A DNA stretch of 5,475 nt. Source: Pseudomonadales bacterium. GTDB taxonomy: Bacteria; Pseudomonadota; Gammaproteobacteria; Pseudomonadales; Azotimanducaceae. The DNA lies in NCBI GenBank assembly GCA_028822125.1, contig JAPKEK010000215.1:1-5475 (forward strand), written 5' to 3'. Positions 1-5,475 of the stretch are shown one piece after another (position 1 is the stretch's first letter; the number at the start of each line of letters is the position of its first letter). Both the position numbers and the translations under genes were made by a program. Under the pieces are notes generated by a model that saw nothing but the letters and a program-made list of their open reading frames with translations, had not been told where the DNA came from and did no database searches.

Positions 1-419
1 CACGGCGTATACTCGATCACCGCCCGACCTATAGCGGCTTCTGCCTGTTGCTGATTCGCAGCTGCCACAGCAAACAGGGGTTGCCCGATAAAACTGATGT
101 GCTGATCTACCAACAGCACATCACCTTCATAGACAGGTGATATATCAGGATTGCCAGGAATATCTGAAAATACCAGGATGTCAACGACACCCGGAGAGCT
201 GCGCACAGCGTCGAGATCGAGCTTGATCAGTCGACCAGCAGCGATACTGGATTTACCCGTGCTGACGTATATTGTATTGGCTGGCAGCGGCAGATCATCG
301 ATATAGACCGCCTGCCCGGACACGTGCTTGATGGCAGATTCATGCGCTAGCGGCTGACCCGCTGGACTCTGCATCGTTGCCTGGCTCGTTTGCGATTGGT
401 CTGTCGGCGTTCTGGCCAT
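1..419 (-). CDS. xdhB: Xanthine dehydrogenase molybdopterin-binding subunit XdhB, N-terminal part (cut by window edge)
   Basis: This is the large subunit of bacterial xanthine dehydrogenase. It carries the molybdenum cofactor and performs the hydroxylation of hypoxanthine and xanthine to urate, passing electrons to XdhA. Only the first 139 residues are present; the frame stays open to base 1. After a variable Gln/Ser-rich leader (residues 1-23), the family's N-terminal a/b hammerhead domain is readable: HESAIKHVSGQAVYIDDLP (26-44), LDLDAVRSSPGVVDI (67-81), DIPGN (86-90), PVYEGDVLLVD (95-105) and FIGQPLFAVAA (110-120). The Moco and catalytic residues would lie outside the window. The ATG at 419 follows the xdhA stop by four bases and has an AGGA ribosome site seven bases upstream, so xdhA and xdhB are one transcript and probably translationally coupled. 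An XdhC maturation factor often follows in such operons but would be off-window. The identification rests on recognised sequence blocks and on the neighbour. Confidence 0.95.
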   Translation of the reverse strand, partial: MARTPTDQSQTSQATMQSPAGQPLAHESAIKHVSGQAVYIDDLPLPANTIYVSTGKSSIAAGRLIKLDLDAVRSSPGVVDILVFSDIPGNPDISPVYEGDVLLVDQHISFIGQPLFAVAAANQQQAEAAIGRAVIEYTP

Positions 420-423
420 TAAC

Positions 424-1914
424 TCATCCTACCGTGACTAAGGGAAGGATTTCCCCGCTTTGTTCTCGCAGAGCCCGGCTGAGCATACTGGCGGCTATGT
501 GTGAACGATAATCAGCCGATGCCCGAACATCCGAAAGCGGATTAATAACCTCCCTGAGTAAAGCCTGGGCACGACTAATACACGCCTGGTTCAACTCTTT
601 ACCCACAAGAAAGTCCTCTACCGCCTTGACCCTGACAGGCATTGCAGCTAAACCGCCATAGGCAACTCTAGCTTCACGGACCCGCGAGGACGGCACATCA
701 AGATAAAAAGCACCCATAACAGTCGAAATATCATCCATGGTTCTCTTGCTATTCTTAAAGAATCGACGGAAGCCATTGAATTCATCCCGGCCAATGCTCA
801 CTGCCCTTATGTACTCGGCATCATTCAGTACGGTCTGACGATAACCCTTAAAAAATTCACTAACAGCTATACTTCTTTCGACACCCTGTACCGAACGCAC
901 GATGACCGATGCATTCATAACCATTAATAGTGGCGACATATCGCCAACAGGTGATGCGGTAGCGAGATTCCCGCCCAGGGTGGCACGGTTACGAATCTGC
1001 GGTGAACCAAATCGCTTCAGAAACTGTCCCAAATCCGGCCAAATCGAATTACAGTATTGCTCAATAACCGAGTAACTCGCTGCGGCCCCGATCAACAATG
1101 CTTTTTCTGAGGTCGAACAGACGTTCATTTCCTTTACTTCCAGACAGCTTATCAAACAATCCAGGGGGTTGCCCTGTTGCGTCTTTTCCAGCAGCAGATC
1201 GGTTCCTCCCGCACATAGCCTAGCCTGAGGCCAGCGCATAAGACTAGCGTCCAATTCCTGCAGATTCCCAGGCGTCATCATGACCGGGGCTTTGCTTGAA
1301 CCCTCGCCTGCGGCGACGGGCTCTGACAGTTGTGCATCCATTTGGCTGGGGATATCACTTTTTAAACTCAGCAACGGCTGAAACCGACTGCCCGCTTCAG
1401 CCTTTTCCAATGCGGCCGCAATGCCTGCCTCGATAATGGGCTTATAACCCGTACACCGGCACAGATTTCCAGAGATCGCTTCAACAACTTCCGCGCGCAG
1501 AGAGATCGCTGGCGCCTGAGCCATTGCTCCCTGCTCGCAGATTCTATTTTCTAACCAACCTGCCAATGACATAACAAAACCCGGTGTACAGAAGCCACAT
1601 TGCGAACCATGCTTATCGATCAGCTGATGCTGAACAGCATGTAACGGCTGGTCCGCAGTTAAGCCTTCTACAGTAATCACCTGCTTTCCGGCTAATTGCA
1701 GCATGGGCGTGATGCAACTGTTAACGGCAATAAAATCTGCTTCTCCCATCTTATCGCGGAGCAGCACCGTACAGGCACCACAATCACCGGAAGCACAGCC
1801 TTCTTTAGTACCCGTCAACCCGTTCTGTCTTAAATACTGGAGTAGGGTAAGCTGCTCATTGATCACGATATCCATGGTTTCATTATTAATATCAATTTTC
1901 AAAATGTTGACCAT
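424..1914 (-). CDS. xdhA: Xanthine dehydrogenase small subunit XdhA (two 2Fe-2S clusters plus FAD domain)
   Basis: This 496-residue protein is the electron-transfer subunit of cytoplasmic xanthine dehydrogenase. It takes electrons from the Mo centre in XdhB through two [2Fe-2S] clusters to FAD and then, in the family, to NAD+. The plant-type ferredoxin domain (about 1-85) has Cys40, Cys45, Cys48 (GCASGDCGACTV) and Cys67. The all-helical second cluster domain (about 86-172) has Cys106 and Cys109 (SQCGFCTPG) plus Cys152 and Cys154 (GNLCRCTGYKP), so all eight ligands are present. A low-complexity linker (about 173-212) leads to the FAD domain, with CAGGTDLLLEK (234-244), RNRATLGGNLATASPVGD (308-325) and SKRTMDDIS (389-397). 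The CO-dehydrogenase flavoprotein C-terminal domain follows to about residue 485. Length and domain order are typical of bacterial XdhA. The ATG at 1914 gives the expected short N-terminus, but no good Shine-Dalgarno precedes it. It is divergent from the TetR-type gene, and a RutR-like operator covers its start codon. Confidence 0.96.
   Translation of the reverse strand: MVNILKIDINNETMDIVINEQLTLLQYLRQNGLTGTKEGCASGDCGACTVLLRDKMGEADFIAVNSCITPMLQLAGKQVITVEGLTADQPLHAVQHQLIDKHGSQCGFCTPGFVMSLAGWLENRICEQGAMAQAPAISLRAEVVEAISGNLCRCTGYKPIIEAGIAAALEKAEAGSRFQPLLSLKSDIPSQMDAQLSEPVAAGEGSSKAPVMMTPGNLQELDASLMRWPQARLCAGGTDLLLEKTQQGNPLDCLISCLEVKEMNVCSTSEKALLIGAAASYSVIEQYCNSIWPDLGQFLKRFGSPQIRNRATLGGNLATASPVGDMSPLLMVMNASVIVRSVQGVERSIAVSEFFKGYRQTVLNDAEYIRAVSIGRDEFNGFRRFFKNSKRTMDDISTVMGAFYLDVPSSRVREARVAYGGLAAMPVRVKAVEDFLVGKELNQACISRAQALLREVINPLSDVRASADYRSHIAASMLSRALREQSGEILPLVTVG
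427..430 (-). promoter_or_regulatory. Ribosome binding site of xdhB inside the xdhA terminus
   Basis: On the minus strand the last xdhA codons read GTA GGA TGA, and AGGA lies seven bases before the xdhB ATG. The Shine-Dalgarno therefore overlaps the end of xdhA. This supports the chosen xdhB start and coupled translation of the two subunits. Confidence 0.6.
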
Positions 1915-1922
1915 TTAGTCAG
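1907..1922. promoter_or_regulatory. Candidate RutR-type operator overlapping the xdhA start codon
   Basis: The plus-strand sequence TTGACCATTTAGTCAG matches 12 of the 14 specified positions of the E. coli RutR consensus TTGACCAnnTGGTCAA (consensus quoted from memory of published work). It is an imperfect dyad with half-sites TTGACCA and CTGACTA. It spans codons 1-3 of xdhA and the eight bases before it, so bound protein would block early elongation or ribosome access. The first half is also constrained by coding (Met-Val-Asn), so part of the match could be chance. The adjacent RutR-like regulator gene makes it credible. Confidence 0.5.
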
Positions 1923-1942
1923 ATTCTAATATATTCTACCAA

Positions 1943-1971
1943 ATTATATAAATTTTCCTAGTATTTACAGT
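1943..1971 (-). promoter_or_regulatory. Candidate sigma70 promoter of xdhAB
   Basis: On the minus strand a perfect TATAAT lies at 1948-1943 in very AT-rich DNA. A -35 element is poor: ACTGTA at 1971-1966 gives a 17-base spacer, and CTGTAA at 1970-1965 gives 16 bases. Initiation about seven bases after the hexamer would give a leader of roughly 20 bases, placing the RutR-like box just downstream of the transcription start. Weaker TAGAAT hexamers at 1938-1933 and 1928-1923 are alternatives. The weak -35 suggests either a weak promoter or activator dependence. Confidence 0.4.
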
Positions 1972-1988
1972 AATTTAATACATACTGT
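1967..1988. repeat. Inverted repeat ACAGTA-N10-TACTGT in the divergent regulatory region
   Basis: Perfect six-base arms (ACAGTA at 1967-1972 and TACTGT at 1983-1988) are separated by ten AT-rich bases. One arm overlaps the -35 region proposed for xdhAB. The arm spacing of about one and a half helical turns suits a dimeric regulator, but the motif differs from the RutR consensus. If it is an operator it may serve a different protein, or be a secondary site. AT-rich DNA makes chance dyads common. Confidence 0.3.
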
Positions 1989-2002
1989 GATTTAACTATT
2001 TT

Positions 2003-2018
2003 CTGTCCAAATGGTTAA
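2003..2018. promoter_or_regulatory. Second candidate RutR-type operator upstream of the regulator gene
   Basis: The sequence CTGTCCAAATGGTTAA matches 11 of the 14 specified positions of TTGACCAnnTGGTCAA, including the whole central CCA-nn-TGG core. It is noncoding, so no codon constraint explains the match. It ends 27 bases before the regulator's start codon, in a position suited to autoregulation of the regulator-deaminase operon. Confidence 0.5.
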
Positions 2019-2045
2019 GTACAGGAACTGAGGCATACCCAGACG

Positions 2046-2675
2046 TTGACTAATCGTCATAATCGAACAATACAGAAACAACAGATCCTGACTGCTGCAA
2101 AACAGGAATATGCCCTGCATGGCTTTTCAGGAACAAGGATGCAGGCCATTGCGGACCGAGCAGGCATGCCAAAAGCCAATATCCATTATCATTTTAAGAG
2201 CAAGCAAGGACTCTATCTTGCAGTGCTCGATCAGATAATCGATACCTGGAACCAGCCTTTCGAATGGGTGAGCGCTGATGATGACCCGGCAGAAGCATTG
2301 GATAATTTTATCCGAAACAAGGTCCAGCAATCTTACAATGATCCCGCTGCATCGAGGCTCTTTGCCAGCGAGATCATCCAGGGTGCGCCACATTTGCAGG
2401 AATACCTTCGCCATCGAATGCGGCCCTGGGTTAAGGCCAGAGTAGCCGTCATCGAGAATTGGATAAAGGCGGGTAAAATGCGGGAAACCGATCCTTATCA
2501 GTTAATATTCATGATCTGGGCCAGTACCCAGCATTACGCTGACTTCCAGGCACAGGTACTCGCCATTCTTAATAAAGCCGAATTTGACTCAGACCTACTG
2601 CAAGAAACCGCCAGCTTTATCAGCGGTATGATTCTGAGGGGATGTGGTTTGTCGGTTAAAGACAACAAGCCTTGA
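2046..2675 (+). CDS. TetR-family transcriptional regulator of the RutR (YcdC) type
   Basis: This 209-residue cytoplasmic DNA-binding regulator has an N-terminal TetR helix-turn-helix (about 12-58) containing GFSGTRMQAIADRAGMPKAN (26-45) followed by the YHF-x-SK motif (48-53). The C-terminal ligand and dimer domain resembles E. coli RutR throughout: ASRLFASEIIQGAP (102-115), and LIFMIWASTQHYADF (153-167), which I recall as essentially identical in RutR. RutR senses uracil and thymine and controls pyrimidine and purine catabolism genes; the ligand here could be a purine base or urate instead (inference). The start is a TTG at 2046. No in-frame ATG or GTG lies between it and the upstream TAA at 2016, and the next ATG would delete part of the helix-turn-helix. 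A GAGG at 2030-2033 sits 12 bases before the TTG, which is rather far. The gene is divergent from xdhA and its last four bases overlap the deaminase start, so the two form an operon. Confidence 0.92.
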   Translation: MTNRHNRTIQKQQILTAAKQEYALHGFSGTRMQAIADRAGMPKANIHYHFKSKQGLYLAVLDQIIDTWNQPFEWVSADDDPAEALDNFIRNKVQQSYNDPAASRLFASEIIQGAPHLQEYLRHRMRPWVKARVAVIENWIKAGKMRETDPYQLIFMIWASTQHYADFQAQVLAILNKAEFDSDLLQETASFISGMILRGCGLSVKDNKP

Positions 2676-4021
2676 AAACCTGGGTCAAAAACCCACTGGC
2701 TGTCTGGACCGGAAACGAGTTGTCAGCGCCTGATGGGCTACTTATTGAAGACTGCCTTATCAAGGAACTGGTGGTTGGCACACCCAGTTCATATGACCAG
2801 GTCTTTGATGCCTCCAACCTGATCATCCTGCCCGGCCTTATCAACTGCCATCATCATTTTTACCAGACCCTGACACGAGCGCTTCCAGAAGCAGCCAACC
2901 AGAAGCTATTTCCCTGGCTGCAAAGCCTGTATCCGGTATGGGCAAACCTGACCCATGATGCGATTAAGGCAAGTTCAGAGCTGGCCATCGCTGAGCTTCT
3001 GCTATCCGGTTGCACTACTGTATCTGATCATCACTATGTATTCTCGGACCAGTTAAGTGACAGCATTGATATCCAGATACAGGCGGCTAAAAAGCTTGGG
3101 ATTCGTGCTGTTTTATGTCGTGGTTCCATGAGCCTGGGTGAGTCGTCAGGCGGGCTGCCACCGGATTCTATTATCCAGACTGAAGATCAGATTTTGCAAG
3201 ACAGCGAGCGGTTGTTAAATCAATACCATGATCAAGCCGAACAGGGTGCCATGGTGCAGATTGCCCTGGCACCCTGTTCTCCCTTCTCAGTCACGCCTTC
3301 ACTGATGTCCAGCACTGCAGAACTGGCGGCCACTCACGGAGCCAGACTACATACCCATCTGGCAGAAACAGAGGATGAAAACCGCTTCTGTGAGGACACA
3401 TTTAATATGCGCCCTTTAGATTTCCTGGAAAGCAGAGGCTGGCTGCACGAAAATACCTGGCTGGCCCATGGAATTCATTTCAACGATCAGGAAATCAACC
3501 GTCTCGGATCTGCGGGAACCGGCATCTGCCATTGCCCGACATCAAATATGATACTGGGCTCTGGCACCTGCCGCTCATTGGAACTTGAGGCGGCCGGTAG
3601 CCCTGTTGGTCTGGGCGTTGACGGATCAGCATCCAATGATGGGTCTAATTTAATGCAGGAAGCAAGGCAGGCACTGCTGCTTGCTCGGCTATACTATGGC
3701 GCCGACCGCATGACTGTCGATCACAGCCTCAGGTGGCTGAGCACAGGCGGAGCTCGCTTGCTTGGACGCGTCGACATAGGCCAGATAGCACCCGCGATGC
3801 AAGCAGATCTGGCCCTTTTCAGTCTTGATGATCTACGATTCTCGGGCGCAGCAGATCCGCTGGCGGCTTTAATCATGTGTGGTGCGCATACGGCTGAGCA
3901 TGTGATGGTAGCGGGGGCCTGGAGCGTTCTAAACCAGCAACTCGTCGATACAGACCTATCACAAATCAAAGCAGACCATCAACGTGCTGCAACCAGCTTG
4001 CTATCCAAAGCTCAATCCTGA
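2672..4021 (+). CDS. 8-oxoguanine deaminase (amidohydrolase superfamily, Atz/Trz-like)
   Basis: This predicted cytoplasmic metal-dependent deaminase converts 8-oxoguanine to urate plus ammonia. It has 449 residues, the usual length. An N-terminal b-sandwich strand region (about 1-55) leads into a TIM barrel. Metal ligands and catalytic residues are visible: N-x-H-x-H (Asn58, His60, His62), HTHLAE (His227, His229, Glu232), LAHGIHF (His266, His269) and GVDGSASND (Asp317). Blocks INCHHHFYQTLTRA, FPWLQSLYPVW, RGSMSLGESSGGLPP and ALAPCSPFSVTP match the 8-oxoguanine deaminase group characterised from Pseudomonas aeruginosa, which older annotation calls hydroxydechloroatrazine ethylaminohydrolase. 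Guanine or another aminated heterocycle remains a possible substrate. The start is a TTG at 2672 sharing TTGA with the regulator's stop; a TAA at 2657 excludes an upstream start, and MKTWVKNPLAVWTGN fits the family N-terminus. No strong ribosome site is visible, so translation is probably coupled to the regulator. The 3' end overlaps the convergent NUP gene. Confidence 0.9.
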   Translation: MKTWVKNPLAVWTGNELSAPDGLLIEDCLIKELVVGTPSSYDQVFDASNLIILPGLINCHHHFYQTLTRALPEAANQKLFPWLQSLYPVWANLTHDAIKASSELAIAELLLSGCTTVSDHHYVFSDQLSDSIDIQIQAAKKLGIRAVLCRGSMSLGESSGGLPPDSIIQTEDQILQDSERLLNQYHDQAEQGAMVQIALAPCSPFSVTPSLMSSTAELAATHGARLHTHLAETEDENRFCEDTFNMRPLDFLESRGWLHENTWLAHGIHFNDQEINRLGSAGTGICHCPTSNMILGSGTCRSLELEAAGSPVGLGVDGSASNDGSNLMQEARQALLLARLYYGADRMTVDHSLRWLSTGGARLLGRVDIGQIAPAMQADLALFSLDDLRFSGAADPLAALIMCGAHTAEHVMVAGAWSVLNQQLVDTDLSQIKADHQRAATSLLSKAQS

Positions 4022-5091
4022 ATTGATGGCAGTTGCCGGGCATAACCGAACCAACCATCAACCAGAGCCTCGACAACGTAACTGCCAACCTGGTAGGCCG
4101 CCTCAAGTGCCGGCAATCCACGATCCGGGTACTCGGCAGTGGCACTCCAAGCAGCACTTTCTCCCGGCGGAGGCACCGTATAATTACTGACTGTTCTTAG
4201 CACCAGAACCCGTTCAGCATCGACCAGCCCTATCCTATCCAGACGATGCAAAGCCGTCAGGGTGCCACTATCCTCCATATTGGTAGTCATGAAATTCATA
4301 TCAGGCGTTGAATAAACCTGCACCCAGTCATTAGCCCACCGGTTCATCAATTCGCCGTGCCAGTAGGTACTGGAGGACAAGGTCTCTCCCTGAACGATTC
4401 GAGCCGGGCCTGCTGCACCAGGATAGTTTTTAAATCGTCTGGAAAAATGCTGTGACGCCGGATATTCAACTAATTTAACATTCTGGCTGAGCCAGTTTGC
4501 CCAGGCTACCAGTTGAGCATTGAGCTGGAAGGAGATCGTATCAACTGTCCATCCCAGGGTAACATCATCGCCTGGTTTTGCAGGGCTTCTTGCTCCAAGG
4601 GGGATTAATCCATAGGGCCATTCCTGTGGAATTTCACGGGCATCAATTTCATATAACAGGTCGCCATCGATAACATGACGTGCCCACACGGCGGACCCCA
4701 GGGCAACATCAGCAGGGTCTCCGCCGGCTATTCCGGCGATCAGCCAATAAGCCTCTGACAAATCAAAACGAGCATCAAAGCCGAGCGCCATAATCGATGC
4801 CGTAGCGTTGGAAATACCGGCCCCCGTGCACACACCCAGAATGCCGCGCTTGTTGTACCTCAGGGGGTATTCACCCGCTGGAAATGAAAACTCCTGGTCA
4901 AGGGGCGTCCGCTCCACCCAGAACTGGTATTCTCCTGGACTGTCACCCGTTATTTGTCCCGTTTCGTACATACTGACCACCACGACCTTAACGGGAATAC
5001 GACCAGCCCCTGATACTTCAGGCATCACCTGTGCGTGACCACAGGCAACCCAACACACCAGAAACAGGTATTTAGAACAGCATACTCGCAT
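4012..5091 (-). CDS. Exported purine nucleoside 'permease' (NUP family), nucleoside phosphorylase-like
   Basis: This 359-residue member of the NUP family (named after a Candida purine nucleoside permease) matches it along its length: PVKVVVVSMYETGQITGDSP (33-52), TGAGISNATASIMALG (89-104), YWLIAGIAGGDPADVALGSA (115-134), SSSTYWHGELMNRWAN (239-254), NMEDSGTL (271-278) and RTVSNYTVPPPG (299-310). A signal peptide is likely: Lys7, a hydrophobic stretch 8-18, then GHA before Gln21. An alternative lipoprotein cysteine is Cys17, with a poor lipobox (WVAC). There are no other membrane helices, so it should be periplasmic and cannot be a permease alone. The AGG-type glycine motifs, the Met-Glu pair (272-273) and RTVSN resemble phosphorylase-superfamily elements. 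The usual R-x-x-S-D aspartate is Asn303 here. It may therefore cleave or bind purine nucleosides (inference). The ATG at 5091 is the only start retaining the signal peptide. The gene converges on the deaminase, overlapping it by ten bases. Confidence 0.9.
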   Translation of the reverse strand: MRVCCSKYLFLVCWVACGHAQVMPEVSGAGRIPVKVVVVSMYETGQITGDSPGEYQFWVERTPLDQEFSFPAGEYPLRYNKRGILGVCTGAGISNATASIMALGFDARFDLSEAYWLIAGIAGGDPADVALGSAVWARHVIDGDLLYEIDAREIPQEWPYGLIPLGARSPAKPGDDVTLGWTVDTISFQLNAQLVAWANWLSQNVKLVEYPASQHFSRRFKNYPGAAGPARIVQGETLSSSTYWHGELMNRWANDWVQVYSTPDMNFMTTNMEDSGTLTALHRLDRIGLVDAERVLVLRTVSNYTVPPPGESAAWSATAEYPDRGLPALEAAYQVGSYVVEALVDGWFGYARQLPSIQD

Positions 5092-5094
5092 TGA

Positions 5095-5472
5095 TTAAAT
5101 TGCCCTCCAGTAAAGCAGCATGGCTCTTGCCAAACGAATAAAATCGGCATACCGCCGGAAAAACTAACCTATCACGACGGCGAGTGGTTTTACGCTCGAG
5201 CAGGAACCAATCGATACAATGATATTACTAGTAGTGCCATATCGAATCATAGCCAAGGATACAAATTAAAGACCCGTAGGGACAACCATGAATCTTTTAG
5301 TATCCCTGTAGAAAACCAGATATGCTTTAATATTCACTGTAGTGCCGGCCGAGCATACACTTACTGCAACGAGATTCGAAATACCATGGCAGTACGCCGG
5401 CAAAGATCTTATCCAGATGAGGCTGTATCAATAGCTTATGGCCAGAGCCCTCTCCATAGAGACTATTGGTAA
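5095..5472 (+). pseudogene. Unrecognised 125-codon open frame lacking a start; possible gene remnant
   Basis: This terminal stretch holds no recognisable gene. One plus-strand frame is open from just after a TGA (5092-5094) to a TAA (5470-5472), 125 sense codons, while the other plus frames and the minus frames are broken repeatedly. The translation looks protein-like, with segments such as LTYHDGEWFYARAGTNRYND and QICFNIHCSAGRAYTYC, and has five cysteines. I do not recognise it. There is no in-frame ATG, GTG or TTG before a late ATG at 5384, which would leave about 29 residues. An out-of-frame ATG at 5120 opens a 15-codon frame ending in TAA (5165-5167), and a -1 shift at G-AAA-AAC (5158-5164) would join it to the long frame. 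It may be a frameshifted or 5'-truncated gene, or a chance open frame. It runs divergently from the NUP-family gene. Confidence 0.3.
5103..5108 (-). promoter_or_regulatory. Ribosome binding site of the NUP-family gene
   Basis: GGAGGG on the minus strand lies 11 bases before the ATG at 5091. The spacing is slightly long, but this is the strongest Shine-Dalgarno in the window and supports the signal-peptide-containing start. No convincing -35/-10 pair was found further upstream. Confidence 0.6.
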
Positions 5473-5475
5473 AAA

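Noticed and set aside
1703..1918. Plus-strand open frame of 71 codons antisense to the 5' end of xdhA
   Set aside because: It lies opposite the strongly conserved Fe-S domain, has no matching family or ribosome site, and is a shadow of xdhA.
2127..2414. Minus-strand open frame of 95 codons inside the TetR-type gene
   Set aside because: The plus-strand frame has clear TetR/RutR homology; the antisense translation resembles nothing.
2672..4021. Annotation as atrazine or hydroxyatrazine hydrolase (AtzB-like)
   Set aside because: Many relatives carry that name, but the sequence blocks follow the 8-oxoguanine deaminase group and the purine gene context favours a purine substrate.
3990..4060. Searched for a bidirectional terminator at the convergent gene ends
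   Set aside because: No stable GC-rich hairpin with a T-run on either strand was seen.
4890..4905. TGGTCAA half-site within the NUP-family gene, considered as a third RutR-type box
   Set aside because: The left half has almost no agreement with TTGACCA and the site is deep in coding sequence.
4808..5038. Plus-strand open frame of 76 codons antisense to the NUP-family gene
   Set aside because: It lies opposite conserved NUP blocks, and its composition is that of a shadow frame.
5121..5132. Short dyad TGGC-TCTT-GCCA upstream of the NUP-family gene
   Set aside because: Only four-base arms, no second copy near the other promoters and no resemblance to the RutR box; expected by chance at this length.

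Overview
The window carries a purine-catabolism locus from a bacterium, most likely a gammaproteobacterium. That placement is inferred from the protein families, the RutR-type regulator and the moderate base composition; no taxonomic marker is present. Four complete protein-coding genes, one partial gene and one unexplained open frame can be supported.

Left part, minus strand: xdhA (424-1914) encodes the iron-sulfur/FAD subunit of xanthine dehydrogenase. It is followed four bases later by the 5' part of xdhB (419 down to the window edge), the molybdopterin subunit. Together they oxidise hypoxanthine and xanthine to urate. Centre: an AT-rich divergent intergenic region (1915-2045) separates xdhA from a TetR-family regulator (2046-2675, plus strand). 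The regulator shares RutR's C-terminal signature. Two near matches to the RutR operator consensus lie in or at the edge of this region; one covers the xdhA start codon and the other lies just upstream of the regulator. The regulator's stop overlaps the start of an amidohydrolase (2672-4021) that closely matches 8-oxoguanine deaminase, which makes urate directly from 8-oxoguanine.

Right part: a convergent minus-strand gene (4012-5091) overlaps the deaminase tail to tail by ten bases. It encodes an exported member of the 'purine nucleoside permease' (NUP) family. The protein has no membrane helices and looks like a nucleoside phosphorylase-fold protein, so it may release purine bases from nucleosides in the periplasm. 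The last ~380 bases hold no recognised gene. They do contain a 125-codon plus-strand open frame without a usable start codon, perhaps a decayed or frameshifted gene.

Working model (inference): nucleosides are cleaved by the NUP protein. Oxidised guanine goes through the deaminase, and hypoxanthine and xanthine go through XdhAB, so both routes end at urate. The RutR-like protein controls the divergent promoters in response to a purine or pyrimidine ligand. No urate-degrading enzyme is visible in the window.
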